A stretch of 64,000 nucleotides of DNA from Chamaelirium japonicum (lineage: Eukaryota > Streptophyta > Magnoliopsida > Liliales > Melanthiaceae). The stretch is taken from positions 3,058,001 to 3,122,000 of the forward strand of contig OX393551.1 in assembly GCA_947650365.1 (NCBI GenBank). The letters are read 5' to 3'. Positions 24,401 through 34,229 of the stretch are shown piece by piece; positions within the stretch are counted from its first letter, which is position 1, and the number at the start of each line of letters is the position of its first letter. The notes under the pieces are model-generated. The model was given only the letters and a program-made list of their open reading frames with translations, had not been told where the DNA came from and made no database searches. A program made the position numbers and the translations under genes.

Positions 24401-24820
24401 TCGCCTTTTCGCCTAACATATGGATCAGAGGCAGTACTCCCAACAGAAAACATATCAAGTACTTTGAAGACTAAGGCAGTTGAAGAAGGAATCAACGAAG
24501 AACTTCGAATCAATGATCTAGACTTCTCCGAAGAATTACGAGATCAAGCATCACTTCGTGTGGCCAAGTACCAGCAGAAGATCAAAAGAGCCTATGACGA
24601 GAAAGTCCACAAGAGACAGTTCCCAGTGGGTAGTTTAGTTCTCAGAGCAGTTTTCTACAACACCAAAGAACACAGCAGTGGGAAACTTGCTCCCAATTGG
24701 GAAGGACCATACATCATTGAGTCAGTTGGAGGCAAAGGTTCTTACAGACTGATCACACCAGAAGGAGATAGATTGCCTCGAGCTTGGAATTCTAGACACC
24801 TCAAGTTGTTCTATCCATAA
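21440..24820 (+). CDS. pol: Element C Pol: RT, RNase H, archaeal-type RNase H, integrase
   Basis: 1,126 residues after the UAG, expressed most likely by readthrough. RT occupies roughly the first third, with FTNLNKACPKDPFPMPRID and the catalytic YVDD at residues 243-246. A gypsy-type RNase H follows (nt about 22600-22960), then a second RNase H (TDGAS, NNEAEYEAL, YSDSQ; nt about 23090-23480), the signature of the Tat lineage. Integrase has a zinc-binding region (H-x6-H … CEPC, nt about 23776-23900) and a D, D-35-E core (LDFLGP, ADNGAQF, GQAEASN; nt about 23985-24275). There is no chromodomain. The frame is open to TAA at 24818-24820. Confidence 0.95.
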   Translation, partial: QSKEIPLTKPPPIEWEASPSIEEIIPINISSGDLPRQTFIGTGLSDVEAQDMVSFLQSNIDVFAWCFEDMPGIDPDDACHRLAIKEEVKPVKQKPRTIRPELQVAVQEEITKLLAAGFIREVEYPTWISNIVAVPKKNGKVRVCIDFTNLNKACPKDPFPMPRIDRLVDATAGHELLSFMDGYSGYNQIPLHADDQEKTCFVTSRGLYCYNVMPFGLKNAGSTYQRLVTKMFEDQIGRNVEVYVDDLLTKSSVRSKHLSDLAETFQVLRKYRMKLNPAKCAFGVQSGKFLGHLVTRRGIEANPDQIRAIIDMPSPTNRKEVQRLTGRLAALNRFISKSSDKCKPLFDKLRKADTSGWSPICEEAFQSIKKYLVQAPILTAPLPKEDLWLYLAVTDQAISAVLVSRREGIEHPVYYISHTLLPAETRYSKTEKVILALLTASRRLQPYFVSHQITVISEHSLKDIIDKAGRAGRMTKWVIEMSALGIQFESRTSIKGQAIADFLADFPVEDPITWEEDVDMRLEDEDKPPINPTTKIDLSLEVIAATPPWKLYTDGASSSIGSGTGIVLISPELDHLQKATLLGFNATNNEAEYEALISGLEMAESLGVDQIIIYSDSQLIIRQINGEYTAREERMQLYLALVRRLQQRFTSAEFIQIPRAENREADALANAASVLGDSLGGRQIQIDYQEVPKTIPDQQILTTTKGSGGGDQLEDWRRPILDFFKHGKMPEDPNQARRLQRKLPCYTLQGEDLYFKSHSGMLLKCLGPEQAQAILIDIHSGACGNHSGGRSLEAKTKLQGYYWPTMAKDAQQVVQRCEPCQRHARAIHLPADELHQLSSPWPFHQWGLDFLGPFPPTPSKKKYLLLATDYFTKWVEAVPLFRETDDEVIKFIRHNIFSRFGTPQVLIADNGAQFDSDKFREFCLNHGIKLFYSTPRYPQCNGQAEASNRAILGILKKKLNDKKGLWEQVLPEVLWGYRTTPRRSTGFSPFRLTYGSEAVLPTENISSTLKTKAVEEGINEELRINDLDFSEELRDQASLRVAKYQQKIKRAYDEKVHKRQFPVGSLVLRAVFYNTKEHSSGKLAPNWEGPYIIESVGGKGSYRLITPEGDRLPRAWNSRHLKLFYP

Positions 24821-24836
24821 TGTAAATTCTGTGATG

Positions 24837-24842
24837 AATAAA
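24837..24842 (+). terminator. AATAAA polyadenylation signal after pol (C)
   Basis: AATAAA 16 nt after the pol stop, followed by a TGTTCAAGTG-rich stretch that resembles a downstream element. Confidence 0.5.
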
Positions 24843-24939
24843 GCTCTCTTTCAAGTGTTCAAGTGTACAAGTGTTCTGATTCTCAATCCAAGTTCTGAAG
24901 CAGTTTCAAGTTATCCATATTCAAATTACCAGGTCTTTT

Positions 24940-25245
24940 AACAAGTTTGGGTGTTAGGGTTGCGACCCAACCCCTTACTAGCAAATGTTAAAAACTGACC
25001 ATTTTCAAGTTACCAGGTCTTAACATGTTTGGGTGTTAGAGCTGCGACTCGACCCCTTACTAGCGAATGTTAAACTGACCTTCGAAATTCAATATCCAAT
25101 TTCAATCAATTCGATATCGTCTAACAGGTTTGGGAGTTTGAGTTGCGACTCGACCCCTTACATTCAAATGTTATTCGAATTCAAATTCAATTTTCAAAGT
25201 TACAAAGTTTGGGTGATTGAGTAGCGATTCAACCCCTTACATTCA
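24940..25245 (+). repeat. TGCG-loop hairpin repeats (C)
   Basis: Four units. The first hairpin is GGGT-TGCG-ACCC (24957-24968) where other copies have GAGT-TGCG-ACTC, a paired change on both arms that keeps the stem. Confidence 0.75.
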
Positions 25246-25458
25246 AGTATATGCGTATTCAATTTACATTCAAATGTATGAATACTCAATCATGTCAAAT
25301 AGCATTCCAGAACTCAACATTCAAAGACATTCAACTCAAAAGAAGTGCAAGTTTCAAATACAAAAAGATGTCTTCTATTATCATCAAAATATGTCAGATA
25401 CAAGGAGCTGTTACATTTCAAAAATTTACAAGTACAACAACAAAGAAGAAGAAAAGTC

Positions 25459-28210
25459 TCAGGGCTTGGCCACACTCTTCGCATGCGACTTCTCCCCTTC
25501 AGATCCAGGACGAGCTTTACTCGCCACTGATGCCTTGGAGGATCGGACGCTAGCTACATGAGTCCTGAGCGCTTCTGCCGCCTTCTCTGCTGTCTCCTTG
25601 TAAACCTTGCACTCAGACAACGCGTGCTCCAGTGCCTTTTTCGAAGTCTCTTCTCTGGCAGCAAAGGCAGCGTGCTGGGTAGCAAGTTGTTGCTTCAGCT
25701 CTTGGATCTCGATGGTACGGCCACAGGACACATCCTCAACCTTTGAGAGTCGAGTCTTCAAAGATTCGAGTTCGTGACTCTGTGCCTCACATCGATCCTT
25801 CAGCCCTTTGATCTCCAGCTTTCCCTCCCGAAGTTCCTTAATCTTGGTTTTGAGAGAAGCTTTCTTCGAAGTCAGGAGATCTCTTAGCTCATCTCTCTCC
25901 GCGGTCAACTGATTTATTTCAGCCACAGCTTCTTTTGCTCCCGCCCTCAAAGAGAGTTTGGTTGCAACATTCATAAGTGCTGAGTTCTGCAAAAGAACAA
26001 AAGAGTTGAATTATTCTGAAGAAAGATACGATTCAAATGATCGATCAAGTAGATGCACCTACCACCAGGTTAATTCTATCAAAAGCTTCATCCAAAGTGG
26101 CACTCGGAAGATTGATGAGTTTTCTGATCGCAGCAGTGGGGCGGTTGATATCAACGTCACCCAAGTTTTTTATTGTCGGAGTCAATCCAGCAGGCGTACC
26201 TGCAATCAAAGGGAATCAAAGTGTTAGATTATTTTCGAACTTCAAAGACAAGACATTCAAAACAAGTTAAGTTCAATTACCTGATGTTTCGACCTTCGGC
26301 TCTTTGCCTTTCCGACGATCAGAGCCACTCTTAGGAGTTGATTTCTCCTGAGTCGGGGTTGGCGCTGGTTGAGGTTGAGGAGCCCCATCCCCCACTCGAC
26401 TTCCCCTCTCCAAATTAGCAGGGGGGGAAGCATTCCTGGGAGGTGAGGCTCTCTCTTCTTGCGACCCGCCTGGCTGGATAAGCCCGGCCAGCATGGCCTC
26501 CACCTCGTTGAGCAGAGAGTGAGAGGGGGGAGGGGGTTGCTCAACCTCTACACCCCCACTCATTGTTGCTCCCTCAATGCGAGGAGCGTCGGGGGGGATT
26601 TGATCCAGAGGCGTGGGGTTGCTTCCAACCCCAGCACTCTTCGACAGCTTTATCTTGAAGCGCATCGGCTTCTTCAATTCGTCGAACTTGTAGGTGGGAA
26701 CCGCTTTTGGGCCATCACCTTCCATGTCAAGCACTTCTTCCATTTGACGGGCTTTGACCTCGTCAATGGGAATTGGAATCGAATCCTCCCCTGTTGCACC
26801 ACCAGTGGGGGTGGGAGGAATTTCTTCCTCACCACCCCCGTTTTCATTCTCACCATCCCCATTGGAGGAGGTAGTAGACGTATCATCCTCGCCGTCCTCG
26901 TCTTCATCATTGCCACTGATGTCGTGGCTGATATTCTCTGTCTCTTCTTCTTCTTCATTTTTTTTCCTTTCTTCTTCCTCTTCGTTCTTCTTCTTTTCTT
27001 CTTCTTCATCTTCCTTAGGCTTGACGAGTGTTTTTCGCTTCTTCTTCGCGGGGCCTCTTTGGATAACCAACTTCTCATCCATAGTGGGCAATCGGCGCCT
27101 CGCGTTGTAGATTTTCTTCTCGACCCTAATCTTCCGGATGATCTTGCCCGAGCTGGGATCCTCTTCATAATCAGAGTATAGGACTTCGTTGTCCTCATAC
27201 CTGTCCTTCGATCTGTGGAGGAGATTGGCCTTGCCATATCTCACAGGACAGTTAGAAAACTGTTTCCACGACCTGGTTCCACAGGTCAGCTCGAGGAACA
27301 AATTATCTATGGCTCCCGCCCTCTCAGAACTCCAGGCGAAGATGCCTCCAGCGCTGTACATCTTAACTGCGTCGTGTACGCTGTCTCGGGGGGTGTCTGG
27401 CACTGACATGGATGTCCACGCGCCGGAGACAGAGATTGGCCAGTCAGTATACAATTTGTCCGAAGGGACTGTATCGGTGAGTGGGCGCAGTGGAGATATT
27501 CCAGTCAAATTATAGAAAGGGCTGTCCTTCCTGTAGCTCCATCGATAGTGAAAGAAGAAATATCCAAGCTCGATCCGGGCAGGTTCTCCTACCGGGATAC
27601 TGGAGTAGCAGGCCCTCAAGTCCTCTTGAAAATCTGACTCCACTCGGCAGAAGGCGTAAATGATTCGCCATGCGTTCCCAGTGACCTGCCCCGGGCAAAG
27701 GCCAGAAGTATTCAGCAATCTGGCAGCGAAGGGTGGCAGAGGCAGACGTAGACCGCAGTTGAGTTGGCCAACGGTCACTATAGTTCCCATGACCTGCTCT
27801 TTGCTAACAAAATTGGTGAAGACTGTCTTCTTGTCGATGCCGAATGCAGTCTGAATGCTGGGGAGCGAAGGCTGCGCCCCCTTCCCTTCTGTGAAGAAAG
27901 AGAGCAATGCTTGCCACTTCTTTCTCTTCGTATCCGTGAGCTCGCTACCTACATTATACATATACTCCGTCTCCTCTGTCAGGGGCATGAGAGGGCCCAG
28001 AACAAACTTCACCTTGGGGATGAACTCTGGCCTTGATGGCGCCGAAGCAAACCCAACCCCTTGGTGCCTTTTGCCAAGCTGGCCAAGTTCAGCGAGAGCA
28101 GCCTTGCCTTTGCCACGGCCCCTCGGAGGAGATTGGACCTCGACGATTTCCTTTCCCTTTCTCTTCGAGGGAGTCGTACCGGACATCTTCGAACTGCCCG
28201 AGGAAGCCAT
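25459..28210 (-). CDS. Element C antisense gene, 3 exons, intact (864 aa predicted)
   Basis: On the - strand: exon 1 28210-26281, intron 26280-26200 (81 nt), exon 2 26199-26063, intron 26062-25987 (76 nt), exon 3 25986-25459. Both introns are GT-AG with pyrimidine-rich ends, and phases 1 and 0 keep one open frame of 864 residues. The N-terminus is basic (SKRKGKE; PPRGRGKGK, AT-hook-like). Residues about 80-340 form the conserved domain (PPFAARLLN…NAWRIIYAFCR…LPF-type blocks), which resembles the plant 'putative gypsy type transposon' family. A Lys/Glu-rich acidic tract and one GEEEIPPTPTGG unit follow; exon 3 is a coiled coil. The function is unknown. It converges on pol and has its own upstream region with G-boxes. 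Confidence 0.85.
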
Positions 28211-28655
28211 TTCACCGATCAGACAAGCGCAGAGAACAGAGAGCAGAAATCAAGAGAGCAAGAGTCTGGACTTCGAAAAATTTTGGAAGCGTGAGGCAAA
28301 ATGACAGCCGGTGAAAGCTTTTTGTACCCAGGGTAAAACAGGTGCGCAAATCGAGAAGACACGTGTCTTCACCATATCAAATCGCGTGTTTTTGTAGGTA
28401 CACGTGGCATCCATCCGTAGCAAGCGCAAAACCAGGCGAACAGTCGCGACCAGGCGAAACGTCGGACCTACCGGTCCGCATGAACCAACGGTCTAATCAA
28501 GCCACCGGTCTAGGTAAACCGGACCGCCGGTTCAAAGCAACCATCAAGCCAATCAAGGATTCAAAACAAGAAGAATCAAGCTCCATCAATGTTCAAAACT
28601 CTGCCAAAATATCGAAGAACAAAGCAGCAAACTTCCTCTGAAGGGCAGGTTCGAA
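28211..28655 (-). promoter_or_regulatory. Upstream region of C's antisense gene: G-box pair and CCGGT repeats
   Basis: GAAGACACGTGTCTTC (28355-28370) is a perfect 16-bp palindrome with a G-box/ABRE core. CACGTGGC (28401-28408) is a second G-box; core centres are 41 bp apart and about 150 and 190 nt upstream of the ATG. A CGCGTG motif lies between them. The 80 nt before the ATG is rich in CTCT on the - strand (Y-patch-like) with no TATA box. CCGGT repeats occur at about 28470-28535. Confidence 0.6.
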
Positions 28656-28660
28656 CTTTA

Positions 28661-30386
28661 CCTTGACCGGATATTTCTTCACCGATCGGACAAACATGTC
28701 CGATCGGCGAAAGTTATCTGATCGGTCAAATTTCAACTGGATCTGGCAAAAAACCAAGGTTTTTTGCCGATCATTCGAACCTTGACCGGATATTTCTTCA
28801 CCGATCGGACAAACATGTCCGATCGGCGAAAGTTATCTGATCGGTCAAATTTCAACTGGATCTGGCAAAAAACCAAGGTTTTTTGCCGATCATTCGAACC
28901 TTGACCGGATATTTTTCACCGATCGGACAAACATGTCCGATCGGCGAAAGTTATCTGATCGGTCAAATTTCAACTGGATCTGGCAAAAAACCAAGGTTTT
29001 TTGCCGATCATTCGAACCTTGACCGGATATTTTTCACCGATCGGACAAACATGTCCGATCGGCGAAAGTTATCTGATCGGTCAAATTTCAACTGGATCTA
29101 GCAAAAAACCAAGGTTTTTTGCCGATCATTCGAACCTTGACCGGATATTTTTCACCGATCGGACAAACATGTCCGATCGGCGAAAGTTATCTGATCGGTC
29201 AAATTTCAACTGGATCTGGCAAAAAAACCAAGGTTTTTTGCCGATCATTCGAGCCTTGACCGGATATTTTTCACTGATCGGACAAACATGTCCGATCGGC
29301 GAAAGTTATCTGATCGGTCAAATTTCAACTGGATCTGGCAAAAAACCAAGGTTTTTTGCCGATCATTCGAACCTTGACCGGATATTTTTCACCGATCGGA
29401 CAAACATGTCCGATCGGCGAAAGTTATCTGATCGGTCAAAATTCTACTGGATCTGGCAAAAAACCAAGGTTTTTTGCCGATCACTAGAACCTTGACCGGA
29501 TATTTTTCACCGATCGGACAAACATGTCCGATCGGCGAAAGTTATCTGATCGGTCAAATTTCTACTGGATCTGACAAAAAACCAAGGTTTTTTGCCGATC
29601 ACTAGAACCTTGACCGGATATTTTTCACCGATCGGACAAACATGTCCGATCGGCGAAAGTTATCTGATCGGTCAAATTTCTACTGGATCTGGCAAAAAAC
29701 CAAGGTTTTTTGCCGATCACTCGAACCTTGACCGGATATTTTTCACCGATCGGACAAACATGTCCGATCGGCGAAAGTTATCTGATCGGTCAAATTTCTA
29801 CTGGATCTGGCAAAAAACCAAGGTTTTTTGCCGATCACTCGAACCTTGACCGGATATTTTTCACCGATCGGACAGACATGTCCGATCGGCGAAAGTTATC
29901 TGATCGGTCAAATTTCTACTGGATCGGTCAAAAAACCCTGTTTTTTGACCGATCACTCGATTCTTGACCGGTTGAATTTTGCCCGATCGGTCAAAATTTG
30001 ACCGATCGGACAAAAGTGACCGATCGGTCAAAATTTAACCGATCGGCCAAATTTCAGCTGATCGGTCAAAAATACTACTGGATCGGTCAAAAAACCCTGT
30101 TTTTTGACCGATCACTCGATTCTTAACCGGTTGAATTTTGCCCGATCGGTCAAAATTTGACCGATCGGTCAAAAGTGACCGATCGGTCAAAATTTAACCG
30201 ATCGGCCAAATTTCAGCTGATCGGTCAAAAATACTACTGGATCGGTCAAAAAACCCTGTTTTTTGACCGATCACCCGATTCTTGACCGGTTGAATTTTGA
30301 CCGATCGGTCAAAATTTGACCGATCGGTCAAAATTTGACCGATCGGTCAAATTTGACCGATCGGTCCAAATTGACCGATCAGTCAC
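28661..30386 (+). repeat. 118/119-bp tandem hairpin array of element C
   Basis: About eleven units (CCTTGACCGGATATT at 28780, 28899, 29017 sets the period) then three to four diverged units. Each unit has an inverted repeat with arms GGCAAAAAACC and GGTTTTTTGCC around AA, a second with arms CCGATCGGACA and TGTCCGATCGG, and GATCGGTC palindromes. From about 29930 the long hairpin changes to arms GATCGGTCAAAAAAC and GTTTTTTGACCGATC, changed on both sides together. Confidence 0.94.
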
Positions 30387-30491
30387 TTTTTTCTCTAACA
30401 TGCGGCAAGTTTCTTCGTGTCCGTTTTTCTAAACAGGAAGTTGCTATTTTTTGCACCAAAGTCCAAGCCAGCTAGAATGCACTCTAGCTAA

Positions 30492-30506
30492 CTTGGAGGG
30501 GGTAAC
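30492..30506 (+). other. Polypurine tract of element C
   Basis: CTTGGAGGGGGTAAC immediately before the 3' LTR. Confidence 0.8.
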
Positions 30507-31212
30507 TGTGGGTGCAAATTTTGGCATAAATCTACCACGGGACCCACCAGCCCTGCCTGGTGGGCCCACGAGGACTACCACGGGACCCACCAGCCCTGCC
30601 TGGTGGGCCCACGAGGACTACAGCGGGACCCACCGGCCCTGCCTGGTGGACCCACGAGGACTACAACGGGACCCATCGGCCTTGCCTGGTGGGCCCCCGA
30701 AGACAACCGCAGGGCTCGCAACTTTACCTGGAGGATCCCCAGATACTGCAGTAGAAACCGCCATTCGCCACCCGGAATGCCTATAAATAGCAGTGCCTTC
30801 GAATGTAAAAGGATCGAAATCCAGATCCACAAATCTGATTTCCACTCTGAGATCTGACTTTCAGAACCAGAGCTCTGGGATTTCACACTTCCGATCTACC
30901 ATCTCCCTTTGATCTTCTTTTAGAAAGATCAGTGTTTACAGTGATACTCGGCCTGTCGAGATCACTTCAATATAAGTGTTAGTGAATTCGGGTTGCACCC
31001 TATAGCACGGAGACGTAGGCTTCGGCTGAACTCCGAGATCACTTCTCGTGTCAAACTCTCTCTGATTGCATCTCTCTGTTTGCAAATCAAAAGCTTCAAC
31101 TTCGATCAACAGTCGATCAACAGATCGACCAACGATCTTCGACGTCAACACGAACATTCAATTGACTGGTGCTGCGAGAGTCTTCGGGTCGGCACGAAGA
31201 TTTTCCCCCACA
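30507..31212 (+). repeat. 3' LTR of element C
   Basis: 706 bp, the same length as the 5' LTR; I see two mismatches between them, both transitions. Confidence 0.95.
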
Positions 31213-31217
31213 GGCGC
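31213..31217. other. Target-site duplication of element C, right copy
   Basis: GGCGC, matching 18115-18119. Confidence 0.92.
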
Positions 31218-33824
31218 CACCAGCATGGATCCTGAGGGCTTCTAGTGGTTTCTCCGCTGTCGACCTGAAGCTCTCACACTCGGTGCGTGTATGCTCCAAC
31301 TCCTTCGTGAAGGTCTCTTCCTTGGCAGTGAAAGCAGCTTCGTTGGTAGCAAGGGCAGCTTCCTTTGCAGCAAGTTGAGCCTTCAGCTCCTTTATTTCAG
31401 TCGTGCGCTCAAAGGACAAGGTCTCAATTTTAAAGAATCGATTCTTCAAATATTCGAGCTTGTGGCCTCGATCAACGTAGCTGTCAAGCCACTTTTTGCT
31501 CTCGACCTTCTCTTTGCTGAGGGCCTCCTTCTTGGCCTTCGAAGCCTCCTTCTTAGCAGAAAGAAGCTCTTTCAGCTTGGCCTTCTCCTCGTTAGCAGCC
31601 TCCAGCTCGGCCGTTAAATGAGAAACTTCAGATGAAGCTCCACGCTCTCCGGCCTTCTTGAAGAGGTTGCTAGCGAACTTCAGGACCGCTGAGTTCTGCA
31701 AGTAAACAAGAAGAGTTAAGAAACATTCTTGAAGATACACAATTCAAATCAAGTCAAGCTGATGCACATACCACCACTTCAAGCCTGTCATAGGCTTCTT
31801 CTAGAGTAGCATCTGGAAGGTTGCAGAGCTTCCGGATCACACTCGTTGGGTGGTTGATATCAACCTCACCCAAGTTTCTTAGCTTCTGAGCTGTGCCAGC
31901 AGGAGTATCTACAATCAATACAAAAGTTCAAAGAGTTAGAATATTTTCAAACATCAAAGGCAATGCAATCAAGAAGATAAGTTAGCAAAAGGAAATACCT
32001 GTGGCATCAACTCGAGGGGCTTTACCCTTTCCCCGTTCGGAGCTCTTACCCCTGGGGGTCGACCTCTCCTTGAGGGGGGTTGTCTCTGGCGGAGGTTGGG
32101 GAGTCCCAGCATCCACGCGGCTTCCTCCCTCCATGTGAATTGGAGAAGGAACACCTCGAGGAGGAGTGATCTCTCCTTCTTCTTGCTGCCCGCCAGGTTG
32201 CTCGAGTCTGGCCACTAGAGCGGCCGTCTCCTCGGCCACCTAGGCAGCCGAAAGACGAGCGGCGGGAGTAGGTTGCTCAACCTCTATCCCATCGCTCGTC
32301 GAAGCACCCTCAATCCGAAGGATGTTCGGAGGTATTTGGTCGAGGGGCATGGGGTTGCTTGGTGTGGGGTTGCTTGCAACCCCATCACTCCCCAAGAACC
32401 TGATCCGGATGCGAGTCGGACACTTCAACTCCTCAAAGTGGTACGTGGGCTGTACCTTCTGGCCGTCACCCACGGTGTCCATCATAGCTTCCATTCGACG
32501 GGCCTTAGCCTCGTCGATAGGGATGGGCTGCGAATCCTCTTCTCCACCAGTGGGGGTGGGAGGAATTTCTTCCTCACTACCCCCTTCTTCTTTATCACCA
32601 CCAGTGGGGGTGGGAGGAATTTCTTCCTCACCACCCCCTTTTCCTTCATCACCTCCAGTAGGGGCAGGAGGAATCTCCTTACCCCCACCGTCACCCCCGT
32701 CTCCTCCGTCGTCGTCGTCATCGTTATCGTCATCATCATTCCTATCGTCGTCATCATCGTCATCACCTCCATCTTTGTTTTCATCATCTTCGTCTTCATC
32801 TTCCTTCTCCTTTTCTTCTTCTTCTTCTTCTTTCTCCTTCTCTTCTTCTTTATTCTCCTCCTCGATGAGGACCCTCCTCTTCTTTACTTGGCCTCTGTGG
32901 GTGATCACTAGGTTCTCCTCAGTGGGTAGACGACGCCTTACTCCATAGGCCTTCTTCTCGACCCGGATTCTCTTGACGATCTTGCCCGATTGAGGATCCT
33001 CCTCATAATCAGAATACAAGACCTCGTGGTCTTCATAACGGGCCTGTAGTCAGTGGAGGAGGTTAGCGTTGCCATAACGAACGGGGCAGTTCGAAAACTG
33101 CTTTCACGAACGTGTGCCGCACGTCAGCTCCAAAAAAAGATTGTCCAGGGCCCCAACCCGATCGGACGTCTAAGCAAAAGCTCCTCCTGTGCAGTACATT
33201 TTGACCTCTTTGTGTACCTGATTCCTAGGGGTCTCGGGCACCGAAAGAGGAGTCCATGCGTCGGAAACCGAGATCGGCCAGTCGGTGTAGAGTTTGTCGG
33301 AGGCGACCGTGTCGACGATCGGGCGCAGGGCAGAGACACCTGTTAAGTTAAAGAATGGGCTATCCTTCCTTGAAGCCCACTTATAGTGGTAGAAGAAATA
33401 GCCCAACTCTATCCTTGCTTCCTCGCCCTCAGGAATGCTGGAGTAGCAAGCCTTCAGCTCCTCTTGGAAGTCAGATTCTACGCGGCAGAAGGCGTAGATG
33501 ATCCTCCACGCATTCCCGGAGACCTGCCCGGGACAAAGACCTGAGGTATTCAGCAACCTCGCGGCGAACGGTAGCAATGGGAGGCGCAATCCGCAATTCA
33601 GCTGGCCTATGGTGACCACAGTCCCCATTACTTGCTCCTTGCTGGCAAAATTTGTGAAGACCGTCCGCTTGTCGATGCCAAAGGCGGACTGAACTCCAGG
33701 AAGAGATGGATGGACCTTCCCCTCTGTGAAGCAAGCAAGCAGTGTCTGCCACTTTGCCCTCTTCACGTCTGTGAGCTTCCCACCAACATTGTACTCGTAG
33801 GCAGGCTCCTCCGTCAGCGACGTC
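31218..33824 (-). pseudogene. Element B antisense gene, main part, truncated by D
   Basis: Exon 1 is 33824-31999 (its 5' part is beyond D), intron 1 31998-31909, exon 2 31908-31772 (137 nt), intron 2 31771-31696, exon 3 from 31695 continuing at 18119. Splice borders are GT-AG and the phases match A, C and E. Nonsense codons include those near 33170, 33104, 33052 and 32240. The 54-nt GEEEIPPTPTGG repeat is present three times (32544, 32598, 32652) and the acidic tract is long. Element D cuts the gene at a point corresponding to just before the LTEE block of the conserved domain. Confidence 0.87.
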
Positions 33825-34229
33825 TGTGGGGGAAAATCTTTGTACCGACCCGAAGACTTCGCCGCACCAGTCAATTGAGGTTTGAATCGATGATCGTTGT
33901 TTGATTTGTTGATTGTAGTTGCCATTCTCAATGCACAAGCAGAGAGAGATGCAATCAGAGAGTTTGACACGAGAAGTGATCTCGGAGTTCAGCCGAAGCC
34001 TACGTCTCCGTGCTATAGGGAGCAACCCGAATTCACTAACTCTTTTCTCGAAGTAATCTCGACAGACCGAGTATCACTAAAGCCTATTCGATCTTTTCAA
34101 AGACAAGAAGAAGATCGAAGAGAGGAGGAGGAGGAGAGGAAGCTGAGAAATTCCAGAGCTCTGGATTTCTGAAAATCAGATTTCAGAACTGAAATTCGGA
34201 TCTTTTACATTCAAAGGGTCTGCTATTTA
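33825..34229 (-). repeat. Element D 3' LTR, right-hand (U5) part
   Basis: On the - strand it ends TTTTCCCCCACA at 33825. It joins 43172-43591 across the copia element to give about 820 bp. The five bases to its left in B are ACGTC; the matching duplication should lie at D's other end, outside the window. Confidence 0.9.
34225..34229. other. Target-site duplication of the copia element, left copy
   Basis: ATTTA, repeated at 43172-43176. It lies within the TATAAATA of D's LTR. Confidence 0.92.

Larger units (their letters stand above)
18120..31212 (+). mobile_element. Element C: full-length young Tat-lineage retrotransposon
   Basis: 13,093 bp with two 706-bp LTRs that I see differing at two positions (18757/31144 region and 18781/31168 region), primer site, polypurine tract and 5-bp target duplication GGCGC. 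It carries gag-protease, UAG, pol, and an intact three-exon antisense gene. The only coding defect I see is a Gly-to-Glu change in the protease active site. It lies in exon 3 of B's antisense gene, in the same orientation as B. Confidence 0.95.

Noticed and set aside
28661-30386. CRISPR array
   Set aside because: Units of 118-119 bp are contiguous and near identical with no unique spacers, and the context is a plant retrotransposon.
32240-33019. Long hydrophobic and Ser/Pro-rich + strand frames opposite the antisense gene
   Set aside because: They are the complement of the GAA/GAG-rich acidic tract and the Pro-rich repeats of the antisense exon.
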